From assembly GCF_000485595.1 (NCBI RefSeq), contig NW_014577062.1, forward strand, positions 534,975-562,070: a stretch of DNA of 27,096 nucleotides. The letters are read 5' to 3'. This DNA comes from Priapulus caudatus (lineage: Eukaryota; Priapulida; Priapulimorpha; Priapulimorphida; Priapulidae). Shown here in pieces: positions 1-11,569 of this stretch. Position numbers and translations under genes: made by a program. Below the pieces are notes generated by a model. That model ran no database searches. It saw only the letters and a program-made list of their open reading frames with translations, and was not told where the DNA came from. Within the stretch, counting starts at the first letter, position 1. Each line of letters starts with the position of its first letter.

Positions 1-6
1 ATATAT

Positions 7-39
<33 letters not shown>

Positions 40-48
40 TATAATATA
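1..48. repeat. (TA)n microsatellite at window edge
   Basis: Nearly pure TA dinucleotide repeat with a few phase slips. It is cut by the window start, so its full length is unknown. Confidence 0.95.
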
Positions 49-49
49 T

Positions 50-158
50 ATGATGGTGTGTATGTATCTTCGCGCGCGTGTGTGTGTGCGCGCGCGTGCT
101 GTGGTGCGTGTAGCGTGTGCCGTGCGCGCGCGTGGTGTTGTGTGTGATGTGTGTATGT

Positions 159-195
<37 letters not shown>

Positions 196-208
196 TTGTG
201 CCTGTGTG

Positions 209-251
<43 letters not shown>

Positions 252-405
252 AGCTGGCTCGTCCCGTGCGTGTGCCGTCGTGCGTGTGCTGTGTGCGTGT
301 GGTCGCTGCGTGTTGCGTATGGCGTGCATCAGTGCGTGATGCGTGTGCGTGTGCGTGTGCGTATGCGTGTGCATGTGCGCTGTGGTGTGCCGCGTGTGTG
401 TAGCG
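50..405. repeat. GT/GC-rich low-complexity tract
   Basis: Long (GT)n runs (about 163-195 and 213-240) are mixed with GTGC and CGCG segments, so most of the tract is alternating purine-pyrimidine. Open frames on both strands here translate to runs of Cys-Val or Thr-His and are products of the repeat, not genes. Alternating CG/TG sequence of this kind can adopt Z-DNA; that is an inference. Confidence 0.93.
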
Positions 406-410
406 CGTGA

Positions 411-1713
411 TTCGAGCACGCGTGTTGTTTGACATTATTTTTGCTGTTGGTTATAAGCTGTTTTGTTCATGTCCGTCGGTCTGAATGATCTGTACTCCCT
501 CGTTAACCGTCATTGCATCGCGCCGCGATTCGTGTTCCCTGCTGTTCGATCACCGCCCGTGCGTCTTTTCTTCCAGACACTTTGTTACATCGTGAGCAGA
601 CGACGTGATATTCGTGGGCATGCCTCGTCGTGCTCTATACACTCACTGATTCAACACCTCGACGTTCCAGCGTTGTTTTGCTGTACGTTGTTCCGCGCTC
701 AGCGCAGGATGTGCTCTCGCAGAAGAATCAAGAACATCAAGCCGCAGAGCAGCGGCGATACTGACGAAGTGGATGCCTTCACGAATCTCCAAATTGGTGA
801 GGCGAAGAAGCGCCCAAATTTGCCTTGTGTTTAATTGGTCTAATAGACGGTAATATTATTCACGGGATTTTGACTCCGACGGCTAAGGGTCCTGCATCGT
901 TCTAGGGCCCAAGATATCTTTACACTGTTTGGCTTGCTCGCTGATGCAGTTTAGGCACTTGTTAAAAGAAATATTTCGGAATTTACAATGAAAGGAAATA
1001 GGAATTATAATTAAGTTTAGATTAAGATAAGATTAAAGTTATTAGAGGCTAGGACGACTCTTAATAAACCCCCCCCCCCACCCCCTTATCGCCAGAAAAC
1101 ACTGCCATTCACTATGCGATTTACGTGGGGTTGGAGATTGTTTTCTATATTGCGCATGCGTAGCCAAACCCCAATCAACATGTGCCTAATGCACATTCCT
1201 CGCGCTCACGCACATGCAGTAATCGCCTTACTGCGGCCGCCGAATAATGTGCCCCACCAGGCCTCCCATGCCTCATCGCCTGGTTGCGCCATGGCAACCA
1301 GCTTTTACGTGTTGAGCGTTTATTGCCCATTTACGACAGTCATTCATAGCTTTGAGATGCGCGCTGGGGAATTCGCATGTCTTTTACAGCTTTGTACGTA
1401 ATATTTGACGCAAGCCACAGATGTTAGCAGCCATGGGCACGGATATGCCGCATGCGTGCTTGTGATTCTACTTCGGACGCGTTCATCAACACATAACTCA
1501 GCCCGGTGTTTTTCATCATCAAACTATCCCTGGCCCAGCCTAGGCGCGTGCTATATCGGAGCGTATAGACACAAAATACTCTCAATCGCGTGCAGAAAAG
1601 TATAGAGTTATAAAATGCGCGTAAAATGCTCAGAAGTATAGTCAGATCCCCTCACAAAGAGGTTGCTATCATGCTGTACTGGACAAATAGTTACGCGTAG
1701 ATACAATCTATCA
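411..1713. other. Non-coding stretch with no recognised gene
   Basis: Mixed-composition DNA. A C homopolymer interrupted by one A lies at about 1070-1085. Two or three open frames of 60-120 codons exist, but none resembles a family I know. The only coding-like piece is a possible 94-base exon at 703-796, listed separately with low confidence. Confidence 0.6.
703..796 (+). other. Possible isolated internal exon (speculative)
   Basis: The open segment is preceded by a T-rich stretch ending in CAG (700-702) and followed by GTGAGG at 797-802, a good donor. The translation is basic and then acidic (CSRRRIKNIKPQ, later GDTDEVDAFTNL), which looks more protein-like than the surroundings. No partner exons and no family match were found. 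It could be a chance open frame; the larger frame 463-834 has no other support. Confidence 0.15.
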
Positions 1714-2058
1714 TCTGATCTCTTTCTTTCTAGTCTATCAGAATATCTAGTCTATCTATTCTATCTATCTAATCTATTTAGCTAGCTATCTAATCTATCT
1801 AGCTAGTCTACTCTATCTAGTCGTATCTATCTTATCTATTTATCGTAGCTATGATATATCTATCGAATATCTAACTCTAGTGCGGTAATCTATCATATTC
1901 TAGTCTATTCTAATCTATCTATTCTATCTGAATCTCTCTATCTATCTAGTCTATCTATCCTGATCTTCTATTGTGAGTGAATAGTATATCTATTCTTATC
2001 TGAGTCTATCTATCTATCTATTTTATCTATTTATCTAGAAATCTGATCTTATCCTTAT
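1714..2058. repeat. Degenerate TATC/CTAT tetranucleotide repeat
   Basis: Imperfect copies of CTAT with many point changes and single-base insertions. They lead into purer arrays downstream, as expected of an old, decaying microsatellite. Confidence 0.9.
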
Positions 2059-2275
2059 ATATCCATTCATCCATCCATCCATCATCCATCCATCCATCCA
2101 TCCATCCATCCATCCATTCCACTTCGTATCCATCCATCCACTCATCCATCCATCCATCCCAATCACATGAGATCCATCCATCCATCCATTCCATCCATCC
2201 ATCCATCCATCCATTCATCGCATCCATCCATCCATCCATTCCCATTCATCCATCCATCCATCCTATCCATCATCA
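2059..2275. repeat. (CATC)n tetranucleotide array
   Basis: Runs of ATCC/CATC are broken by short unique pieces such as the one near 2116-2130. The minus-strand open frame rich in Met-Asp-Gly-Trp is a translation of the repeat. A single T-to-C change relates this unit to the flanking TATC arrays. Confidence 0.93.
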
Positions 2276-2411
2276 ATCTATCTATCTAAAAAAATTTCCG
2301 TAATTGTCCTATCATTCTATCTATACTATCTATCTATCTATCTATCTATCTAATCTATCTATCTATCTATCTATCTATCTTATCTATCTATCTATATATC
2401 TATCATATCTA

Positions 2412-2493
<82 letters not shown>

Positions 2494-2529
2494 ATATCTA
2501 TCTATCTTATCGTATGCTATCTACTCTAC

Positions 2530-2561
<32 letters not shown>

Positions 2562-2660
2562 GTCTATCGTATCTATCGATCTATCTACTCTATCTACTCT
2601 ATCTTATCCTTATCTATCTATCTATCTATCTATCTCTATCTATCTATCGTATACTATATA
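2276..2660. repeat. (TATC)n tetranucleotide array
   Basis: Long, fairly pure TATC blocks (for example 2414-2456 and 2459-2492) are separated by slips. The plus-strand frame reading Ile-Tyr-Leu-Ser is repeat-derived and not a gene. Confidence 0.95.
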
Positions 2661-3348
2661 TAAAGTGCTAGACTATAGCTATTTATCCATCTAAGAATAA
2701 CTAATTATCTATCTCTCTCTAACGATGATGAAATATAATAAGAAAAGTGAATATGTGAGTATATACTAATAAGATAATATAGAAGTATATAAAATACATA
2801 TATATATATAGAAAGGAGAATTAATAGCGTGTCTGTCACGTGATGTGTTAAGTAGCCGCACCGATCACTCTCTCGCTTGCCGCGCTGCGCCATGATAGCA
2901 TGCGGAGAATCGTCTATAGCTAGTTAAAAAATTAATGGTAAATTGATCCTGACCATGCTTGAATCTCATGGAGTGTTAATGTTTCGCTAATGCCTCCTGT
3001 ATCATCAAGTCACTATTTTCTGTTCATCTGCCAGCATATAAATGTGGCTCATTGTCTTTATTACAATAATTAGTTTTGTGAAATTGTAACTACCTGTGTT
3101 GCCAAATATCGTGGCTAAGTCGAATTGATATTTATAATTGCAGTCGCCGCCTTGCGTTCTGAATAAGAATTTTAGTTGTGAGTATACAAATTTAAATTTT
3201 ATTTTGCTCATGAATTAATAAGCTGCTATAGAGCTTCGCTACACTAATAGTGCAAGACTTCAGTAGTGTTATATGAATGAAAACAGGACATACACCAACA
3301 CGTATGCTACTCAAGCAAATATATACAACATGCAACAACATAACACCA
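2661..3348. other. Non-coding stretch, nothing recognised
   Basis: AT-rich sequence with a short TA run near 2801-2810. Open frames here are 62-68 codons and show no conserved motif or splice structure that I can support. Confidence 0.6.
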
Positions 3349-3507
3349 CTTCTTTCTCGTTCTCTCTCTCTCGTCTCTCTCTCTCTTACTCTCTTCTCTT
3401 TCTTTTTCTTCTCTCTCTCTCTCTCTCTTGGGCTCTCTCTCTCTCTCTCGTCTCGCTCTCTCTCTCTCTCTCTCTAATAACGTTTCTCTCTCTCGTCTCT
3501 CGTTCTT

Positions 3508-3540
<33 letters not shown>

Positions 3541-3700
3541 TCTTTCTCTCTCTCTCTCTCTCGTCTCTCTCTCAATCTTCTCTCTCGTCTCCTCTCTATC
3601 TCTCTCTACTGCTTAAAATACTCTTCGTTCATTTCGTGCATACTGCATATCTCTCTCTCTCTCTCTCTCGTGCTCTCTCTCTCTTTCTCTCTCTTTCTCT

Positions 3701-3753
<53 letters not shown>

Positions 3754-3820
3754 AGTGGTCTGCTACTCTCTCTCTCTCTCTCTCGCCCCTTCTCTCTTTC
3801 TTCCTTCTCTCTCTTGGATC
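3349..3820. repeat. (CT)n microsatellite, interrupted
   Basis: CT dinucleotide repeat with TTCT and CGT interruptions and a unique insert at about 3609-3650. Overlapping Ser-Leu open frames on the plus strand and Arg-Glu frames on the minus strand are repeat products. Strand asymmetry is complete (pyrimidines on plus), so H-DNA formation is possible (inference). Confidence 0.95.
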
Positions 3821-5819
3821 GAGGGTCGAAGTGGAAATGCAATGAGCGAGAGAGAACGAATGTACCGAGAGCACATAACGTAAGATACGTAGATTACATA
3901 AAATTTTAGAAGACCCAGTCAATAATAAGCTGGCGTTTTGAACTGAATCATTCAGACCTGCAGGTAGAGGAAGGCTTGATGAAACGGCCTACTTTTCCAG
4001 TTAATTATGATTGTTATACAGACTTCTAATGTCGTTCTGCGCCCAGCCTACCACGTTGGCCAGCTCGGTGATCTAATACATAGCATATCCAGTATCTGCG
4101 TGCAAACGCTTGAGTTCTGCGCGTTTGTTTTATAACGCTAGTAGAAGTGTCTCTACTTTACTTCCGTTATCCAATCACTATTTCATTCGTTGATTTAAAC
4201 ATCGTAATTTCGGGGTGCGATTTGTTCCCGCAGGCGATTCGCATCGCTAAGTATGAAATCGATTTTGGTGAGCACGGAATAATTAGATCCGATTTACTCG
4301 GCGACTCTGTGACTGCTGCACTTTAATGGGATGCGGAACGCTATTTGCGTGAATAACTTCTCGCCTAAGTTCCGCGGGTGAGGATGGGACGGTGAGCCTG
4401 CTCCTTCGTTAGTTGGCCCAACCACTGTGAGGAGGGGGTACGGAGCGTAGCATCCAGAAACCGCCGCAGAATGGCAAATACGAGTCGTTCAAGCGATCCG
4501 AGAGGGCAGAAGAAAGCGATTCGCCTACTTTATTCGAAGCATCGGAAGTCAGAAGAGTCAGCCGTTCTACTGGGTGGTGATAGTGCTAGTCTTTCTGAAC
4601 GCGGACTCGAAAATGTGCACGACCGGTAAACAACTAAAGATGATGTCAGCCCAGGTGGTCGATAGTTATCTTCGCGCGTGGGTCACGGGTGAGGCGGGTC
4701 CGGGGTCTGCGCGCGGGCAACTGTCGGGCTCGCCCATCCCCGTCATTTGGGGCGCTAGATTCTCTGTTATCGCGCTTCTGCGGTGATTTAACAGCGTGAT
4801 GCACACGAAGCCAGGAGGGATGCACTGTGGATCCTAACATTAATTTGTACGGAGTATGGGGTGGGTGGGGCCTGATCATTGCAGGGGTGGCGGCGATCAC
4901 GTGCGCCACAGCTGTTGAACCTCCAACAATAGGCGGAGATACGTTGGTGCGCTGGCGGCGGTTGGTATCTCATACGGCCCACTATGAATCTGTACACATA
5001 ATTATTTGTAGGCAAAGACAACGCCATTAAATGCAATCCAATAGGATTTAATTTAGGATAGATACTGGAGATAGAATAATAGCGTTTATTATATATTGAA
5101 TATAGTAATATAGTATATTATGTATTATAATATTAGTATATAGCGTACGCCTGTCTAGTTTTATTCGTAAGTACCTCCGCCAGCACGGCCTTGGCGCGAG
5201 TTATGGTTTATCACCGAACTGTGTTGTTTTGGAATGGTATCGCCGTTTTGTGCCGGTTTGTGGGTTTGCTAGTCGCGTTTGCTGTCGCCGTTTGTGTACG
5301 ATTCGGGCTGATGGAGCTGATTAGACCCGCCACGCCGCGCGCCGCGGAACCGCCCTGTAATCGAGTACAGGTATAAGCCTAAAGCTGAAAAAGTTGATGG
5401 ACGCGTGGAGATTGTCATAAATTTTCAGGATTACGAAATCCAGAAATGGCAAAGATAAAAGCAATAACTTAAGAATTGAGGATGTTTGAGATGTTGGTGG
5501 TAGGATCCGATACTCAATTATTCATAATCATAAATAACATTCATCATTAAAAAATAAAATTTTTCAGATAAAAAGTCAGAAATGTGAAAAAGGTAGAACT
5601 CGTAGAAAATAATGAATTAACATATTAATGGTCCATATGTATCAACTGGACTCCAAAAAAAATTAAATTATTATGAATGTAAATAATTAATTAGAGTTGA
5701 ATAATTTTTTCCAAAAGAAACGGAATGTAAAATTAATTGAGTTAATTAATAATAAACAAAAAAATTCACATTTGAGAGAATTTCAAGACAATGCCTTTAA
5801 GCGCGAGCAGGTCTAGTGG

Positions 5820-5821
<2 letters not shown>
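3821..5821. other. Non-coding stretch, nothing recognised
   Basis: About 2 kb of mixed sequence, GC-richer at 4250-5000 and very AT-rich at 5400-5780. Frames of 60-87 codons overlap on both strands around 4574-5036, with no family resemblance and no matching splice signals. No tRNA-like or transposon end was identified. Confidence 0.55.
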
Positions 5822-5822
<1 letters not shown>

Positions 5823-5867
<45 letters not shown>

Positions 5868-5872
5868 ATATA
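5823..5872. repeat. (TA)n microsatellite
   Basis: TA repeat of about 50 bases with one TTTA interruption near 5853. Confidence 0.95.
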
Positions 5873-6238
5873 TCGTACAGGTGCACCGCATTATTGTCTC
5901 GGTGTATTGTCTGGATATGAATGTGGTTACAAGACTACGAAGTCGGCAGACGATTATTGCGCTATGAAGCTCACGTGCTATAAGCGGGAGATCTGTATGT
6001 CTAAGACATGCTGAGGCATCATTGATTAAAAGGAGAGTTAACTCTAGGTTCTAGGGTTATTTTCAGCTAATTTATGTTATAATTACGCTACATAAAAAGT
6101 TTCATGGTTTAATCACCATTAGAAATATTTTTTTTATGTTTTAAAACTAACGACTACAGTTTGATTACAACGACGGTGGCGCCACTCAAAGCGCACGATC
6201 TGATAAGTTGCGCAAAACCACTTTCCAGCCAAGGGCTA

Positions 6239-6420
6239 CAGACCGAGGGTGTTTCTTATTTATTCATTTAAAAGCAAAAGGATTGTAATATCTTATAAAC
6301 GACATATAGTTTCAGTTATAATATGGATAAATTTGGCCTAAAATGAATATCGTTCGGTTAAATAGCATTTAGGTATAGGGCCTAAATATAATTGCACTTT
6401 TGTGATTAGCCCTCGGTCTG
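6239..6420. mobile_element. Small TA-flanked MITE (182 bp)
   Basis: Perfect 11-bp terminal inverted repeats, CAGACCGAGGG at 6239-6249 and CCCTCGGTCTG at 6410-6420, are each bordered by TA (6237-6238 and 6421-6422). Size, lack of coding capacity and a TA target duplication fit a Tc1/mariner-type miniature inverted-repeat element. The superfamily is inferred from the TA only. Confidence 0.7.
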
Positions 6421-6422
6421 TA

Positions 6423-7099
6423 ACGTGCAAAATAAATTGTCAAATACGTAACTTTTTCAGGGTGGCAGCACGTTCGCGGGTGTCATGGCGCCGTTCAAAT
6501 TTCGTAGCGTTGATGTGTAATTAATTATAACAATTAAATTAGGTATCTGGTAACAAATACGTGTGGGTATAGACAAATTGTTATGCAGTAAGTACAGTTG
6601 TATGCAGTAAAATCCTAGAGGCTACTGTCCCTTTAATCACTCATTCATCCTCCTCACTCACTACGCCTTATAATGATGTACATTTTTCCCGCTGCTCAGA
6701 CAGTTACACTATGACTTATACAGTTACACTAGACGGTGAGATTATGTCGATTTCGGCTTTACTTTATAAGGGGTTACGATTGTATGTATGGGCGCTAGCA
6801 AGCGTTTGACAACCTGCGATCGGCTTAGGGCGATAGAGCCAAACTACCTATATATCCTATAGACATATAAGCCCTGGTTTACTGTAGGATTTGACAGTCG
6901 ATAAATGTCATAAATATTCTATCGTAAATCTTCTCTAAGCTGATTGTGGTCAGCTGGGTAGTAGCTCCAAGAAACGGTATTGCTAGGGTTAGAATACCGA
7001 TATAGACAATCCGTCGCACAGCCTGGTCGGGCTAGCTGGGTAGGTGATCTAGTGATGGGAATGTAGGTTGGCATGTACAACAGATATGCATTTCCCAAA
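6423..7099. other. Non-coding stretch, nothing recognised
   Basis: Unique AT-rich sequence. The only local structure seen is a short direct repeat of CAGTTACACTA (about 6700-6730). The minus-strand open frame at 6919-7128 has no recognisable features. Confidence 0.55.
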
Positions 7100-8330
7100 G
7101 TAGACATTGAGTTTCCAATAGAAGACATTTATTTAAAAACGTTCGTACTCATTAGCATGTTGATAGCGAATAAATACATATTATTTACATCAAATGTAGT
7201 AACAACACCATATTAGCACTACATATGGCTATTAATGAGCAGTAACTAGGAGATAACTAATTACTGCTGCTCTCTTTGACTAATTAAAAATCTTTAGGTA
7301 TCCTAAATATATCTGCTAAATATAATGATTAAGCAGGTTTGGTATCATATAGACATTATGTAAACAATACATGAGCAATGCTGGTTATAATGTATGCTCC
7401 AGTTATATAATGTAGGCTACCCTTTATCAAGGGAGTCAAAACTATGCAGGCATCGCTATAATGCATGGTTTCACTGAAGCTATAGGGGTGGCGGCTTTGG
7501 TCACAAGCTTGCGCGAGCAGTAAAATATAATCAACTTCTTTTTATATAAAAATTTCTAGCAGAACACCAAGTTTAAAAAAATAGGTATAAAAATATATCC
7601 GTAAAGCGCATGTGGGTACAATAGGTGTATTCCGATGTGTTTGGTGAACGGTGATCTAGGCTTTGCCTGCTGGGATGTCCACCCACGGGTAAGCAGCCGG
7701 ACAGTCGGCACAGGTCTGGAAGAACCTGTCGCCTTGATTCTCCTCGTCGTTGGGTTCGTGGGTGATGTTATGGTACCCACAACAGGTGAGGGTCTCGCAA
7801 GTGGGGTGCGGTCGGCGTACCGTTACAGCGAACACATCGATCTACGATTGAAGATTGACCCGGTTTCGGATCCACTGCAAGCCCTGACTCGTAGGTGACT
7901 CAGTAAACATCCGTTGTTCTCCTGAATTTCGTCCAGAAACTCTGCAGAGCCTCCAATATTGATACCCCATTCAAAACACCTGTTAAAGAACAGTCGATAG
8001 ATAAGTACGATCATTCACTGTGAAAATTCATAGCGTCCACGTAACTGAAAACTTTGTGAGGCCGTCATAACAATAACTAAACCATCGTGCAGCTTCCAAC
8101 AAATCATTCCTGTTAGTGATAATAAGCTTCCCATAATGGCAATATCCTGACGCTATAAACAACCTGCGCGCAGATTGAGAGGAATCGGCAGCCTTATTGG
8201 TGTGTATGCGCGCGGAATTTCTCCTATAGCTCAATAGCCTCTATCCTACTATATCAACGGGAAATAGCAGCTGATCGTACGTGCGCACAGAGTGTCGTTG
8301 GTGTTCAGCCAGTTCACAAGCGGAATTATA
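7100..8330 (-). pseudogene. Decayed 3' relic of a gene A-like chitin deacetylase-like gene, with flank
   Basis: This block matches about 11570-12817, the 3' flank and last two exons of gene A, on the same strand and in order. 7655-7974 corresponds to exon 7, 7975-8163 to intron 6, and 8164-8328 to the end of exon 6; 7100-7654 corresponds to downstream flank. Short frames still read EFLDEIQENN and similar family peptides. Scattered indels shift the frame, including one just after QENN and another at the start of exon 7, and the exon 6 donor GTGAGT has become GTTGTT. All upstream exons are missing: homology fades inside exon 6 near 8328. It shares gene A-specific positions (for example TTGATTCTCC near 7735) rather than gene B ones, so it derives from the gene A lineage. 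Because intron and flank are present, it arose by DNA duplication, not retrocopying. Confidence 0.88.
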
Positions 8331-8970
8331 ACCACCGTAGCGAGGTAGACCACGCTGGCGTATTGAATCAGTTATAATTAATTTTGGTTTGGAATCATCT
8401 AGATTCGCTCTCCGTTATCCGACATGACCTTCAGACCAGCGATGTGTAAAGATGAAAACGAGAGCGTCTGTCATTCGCCCAAATTTATCTGCCAGCAATA
8501 GTTGATGTTAAAATTTACCCATATTCTACTACTTGGTGTTTTGCGTCTGCGTCATTCTCTCATTGCTCGTTGATTTTTCAAAATCGGGTAACTGCAAAGA
8601 CAGCTAGTCTGTAATCATATTGATTGTACTCAGCGCCTGGGGCGTTACTTTCACATCGGTTCATGTCTTCCGCGTTGCCTGCATTGTTTAATTGACGCAT
8701 CAGCAGGTACATTGTCCTCGCGGCAGGCTGCTCTGGAATGCTATATCTGTCGGTATGATTACCTGGTCATCATCTAAGTGGAGCTATAATCTATCGGGCA
8801 GTATCATCGAGATCATCTTTGTAATTGTGAAAGCCATTAGTGCACACACTGTTACTCTGTTCGTAGGGGGTTGTTTCTCTAGATAAGACAGACGTGAGGA
8901 AGGCCACCCAGTTAGCGAAAGGGTTTATTCGTGGTTTGTTGGTGATTGTGAATGTAAAACGATGATGGAT
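8331..8970. other. Non-coding stretch, nothing recognised
   Basis: Mixed sequence beyond the end of the duplicated block. No further gene A or B exons could be traced here, and no other gene is recognisable. Confidence 0.55.
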
Positions 8971-9022
8971 TATAATATATATATATATATACTATATAAT
9001 ATTATTATAATATATAATATAA
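8971..9022. repeat. AT-rich TA/TAATA repeat
   Basis: TA dinucleotides grade into TAATAT units, making a weak palindrome. Confidence 0.85.
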
Positions 9023-9243
9023 GTAAGATCTATAATTCACCTAACAACCGTGTGAGGATTAGAGCAGAGTGATTTTTGCTGTGAGATGATTAGGTTAAAG
9101 CGTGTAAGCCAACTAACTAAAAACTACATGAACGCACGTGAACGGTAGACATCTGTATGCATATGTTAATCAATAATATCCAGAGCATCCCCTTCTACAC
9201 TAGAACTAGGTTGTTGTATACGAGAGAAATATGAATATACGAT

Positions 9244-9480
9244 ACATACATACACACACGCCTCACGCACCACCGCACACACCAACACACAACACACACA
9301 CACACACACACACACAACACACGACACACATCACACACACACACACACACAACACTATATATATATTATATATATATATTATATATAATATATATAGAAT
9401 TATGATATTATATAATATAATATAATTATATAATGTATCAACCTATGATATATATATATATAGTATAATATATATATAAT
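9244..9480. repeat. Compound (CA)n-(TA)n microsatellite
   Basis: A CA-rich block with CAACA slips (about 9250-9352) passes directly into TA and TATAATA repeats (9354-9480). The open frame over it is rich in Thr-His and is not a gene. Confidence 0.93.
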
Positions 9481-10578
9481 AACATATGCCGCAATAATAC
9501 CATGAGTTGTTTCGCACGGTTCTATTATAAATACTTTCATATGACACCGAATATCATCGATGTGTCATGTTTATCCATATTAAGTTAGACACGTTATGAC
9601 ATATATGAGAAGTTGCATGATGTTTGTCTCGTGTATCAGGCATATTCAATTTAAGCGTAGAGCACAACGTTCTATAATATATTTAGCCCTATGCTCACTT
9701 CAAGGAAAACGACAGAAATGTCTTTCATAGACAGGTGTTTCTTCTACAAAGTTTGTTTTTAACGATATAACTACCACTCATTGGTAAACACTGAAAGTGT
9801 CGTTTGTATGCATGTACCTGTTCTATAGCGGTACTCACAGGATAAAGCCTATAATGATGCCGATCGGTGGCGCCACTTGACATCTGCTACAAATATCCTA
9901 CGTGCCTTACAATTATTTCCCAAATGCTTGTGACGAAGCAACGTACGTAGACGAGCCCTTTATGTGTATTCATTCAGTCCCTCGGCTTATTTAGCGTCAG
10001 GGATTATAACTGCATGGGAACCTACAATATTTGTTATCGCATAGAATCTAAATTTTACTTCATATTTCGATAATATTTTTTCCCATGTGAAAGCATTAAT
10101 TTTACTTTCGCACACATTTGCTCGTAAACTCATTCCACGTTCTTTTTTATTTTGGCACCAGCGTATCTATTCGAGTTCCCACCGTGGTGGGCAATATCAA
10201 CACGAGTTTAGACTAAAAGTTAAATGAGTCACTACAGTTTTTAATGAGTTACTATTAGCCGATAAAAGCGATGCAATCGGTCAGCCAAAGAGAGCGCCTT
10301 CATCACGATCATTCGTTACAAAAAATTTATGTGTGTTGATATTATTACGTAACGATAGTTGGTGTGATAATATGCGGCAGGTATTCGTCAAACGTGAGCT
10401 AGGTATTGGTAGTGGACACGGAAAGCGGGACACGGGATACCGGACAGGTGGAATTATTCGCTAGTACCTATATAACGATGTAAAAAGCGTTGAGTCAGTT
10501 TGGGTTAAAGATTAGCCGAACAAACTATTATGTACGTTTTCATAGGATGAAGAAAGTTCATCGCTCATTGTAATTAAA

Positions 10579-10582
<4 letters not shown>
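9481..10582. other. Non-coding stretch, nothing recognised
   Basis: About 1.1 kb of AT-leaning sequence without an open frame of note, splice-supported exon or terminal repeat. A GGTGGCGCCACT motif at about 9865 also occurs near 6176, too short to interpret. Confidence 0.55.
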
Positions 10583-10620
<38 letters not shown>

Positions 10621-10801
10621 CGAGCGAGCGTATAATGACAATACGCTGTCATTATATAATAATATTATATATATATAATATATAATTTAAATATAATTTA
10701 ATTAATAATATAATATAATTTAATATAAATATATATAATAATATATATTAATTATATTATTATATTATAATAACAAATAACGTTGTCATTATACGCTCCT
10801 G

Positions 10802-10844
<43 letters not shown>

Positions 10845-10845
10845 C
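10583..10845. repeat. (AT)n tracts surrounding a small inverted-repeat element
   Basis: Pure AT runs at 10583-10616 and about 10802-10842 flank a TAATA-rich interior. The arrangement looks like an element inserted into an AT microsatellite; the element is listed separately. Confidence 0.9.
10626..10798. mobile_element. Short inverted-repeat element (MITE-like) inside an AT microsatellite
   Basis: GAGCGTATAATGACAA (10626-10641) is repeated inverted as TTGTCATTATACGCTC (10783-10798), a perfect 16-bp pair. A second nested hairpin sits at the left end: TATAATGACA (10631-10640), loop ATACGC, TGTCATTATA (10647-10656). The interior is TAATA repeats with no coding capacity. Because both sides are AT repeat, a target duplication cannot be told apart from the microsatellite. 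Confidence 0.6.
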
Positions 10846-11569
10846 GTAATTCTTCATCAACATCGTCAACATCGGTAAATGGAATAGAGAAAGAAAGAAT
10901 TATACCTGATCCATGGTCTTTTAGTGGCGTTCTACAAAAATATAGGCATAAGCGCTACGCGAAACAAACGCATATCAAAATCCTTACATGCCACACAGTG
11001 TAATATAGTATGTGCATTTGAAATATTATTCCATAGGTCTATCCGTTGTTTATTTTTTAAATACTGTATGAAAGTAAGGAAAACCTACACTGTAAATATT
11101 ACTTGATATGGCGCTACACGACCATGGAAGGGGTTCAATTCGTATCAGAAATAGCAGCGTATGGTCAGTGCTATACGAGTTTGGGTTGCCTATGGCTTAC
11201 TGTACCTGTGAAATTTCTTTATATGAATCGCGCTTTCACTAAATAAACAATACGCAATGTTGAATCATGCTATTTTCAATCGCTTATGCACCGCGCTCTT
11301 GCGTTTTATTATATGACATCGAAATGCCGCGTCGCATGCTCGGCATGTGGTGTTAAATCGGATGTTCATAGATGCTGGGAGTTTGTTAACTGGGAATGTC
11401 TAAATTCGACACATTTTTGTTTTGTCATTAATCTCAAATCACTTTGTATTTTAAGGCAGTGTTTGTGACTTGTATTGAATTGGAGCTCTTGCACGTTACA
11501 ATATTACTATAGTAGCAATGGAAGGTATTGCGTCTGCTGCTCAGCATAGTCTGAAGTTAATATCAGCGA
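10846..11569. other. Non-coding stretch, nothing recognised
   Basis: Mixed sequence with 60-codon open frames at 10924-11106 and 11286-11468 that resemble no known family and lack splice or promoter support. Confidence 0.55.

Noticed and set aside
39-419. Open frames of 97-126 codons on both strands in the GT tract
   Set aside because: They translate the dinucleotide repeat (Cys-Val or Thr-His) and overlap each other on opposite strands; no protein-like sequence.
463-834. 123-codon plus-strand open frame
   Set aside because: No family resemblance, no promoter pair and ordinary composition for chance. Only the short 703-796 part has splice-like borders, noted at low confidence.
3273-3845. 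190-codon Ser-Leu open frame
   Set aside because: Lies over the CT microsatellite; a compositional artefact.
4036-4070. tRNA A-box-like sequence on the minus strand (TGGCCAACGTGG)
   Set aside because: No B box at proper distance and no cloverleaf; not supported as a tRNA or SINE.
7635-7898. 87-codon plus-strand frame, with similar ones at 12094-12387 and 23280-23705
   Set aside because: All three are the antisense of exon 7 (or its relic). Their mutual similarity comes from the duplicated gene, not from a separate gene.
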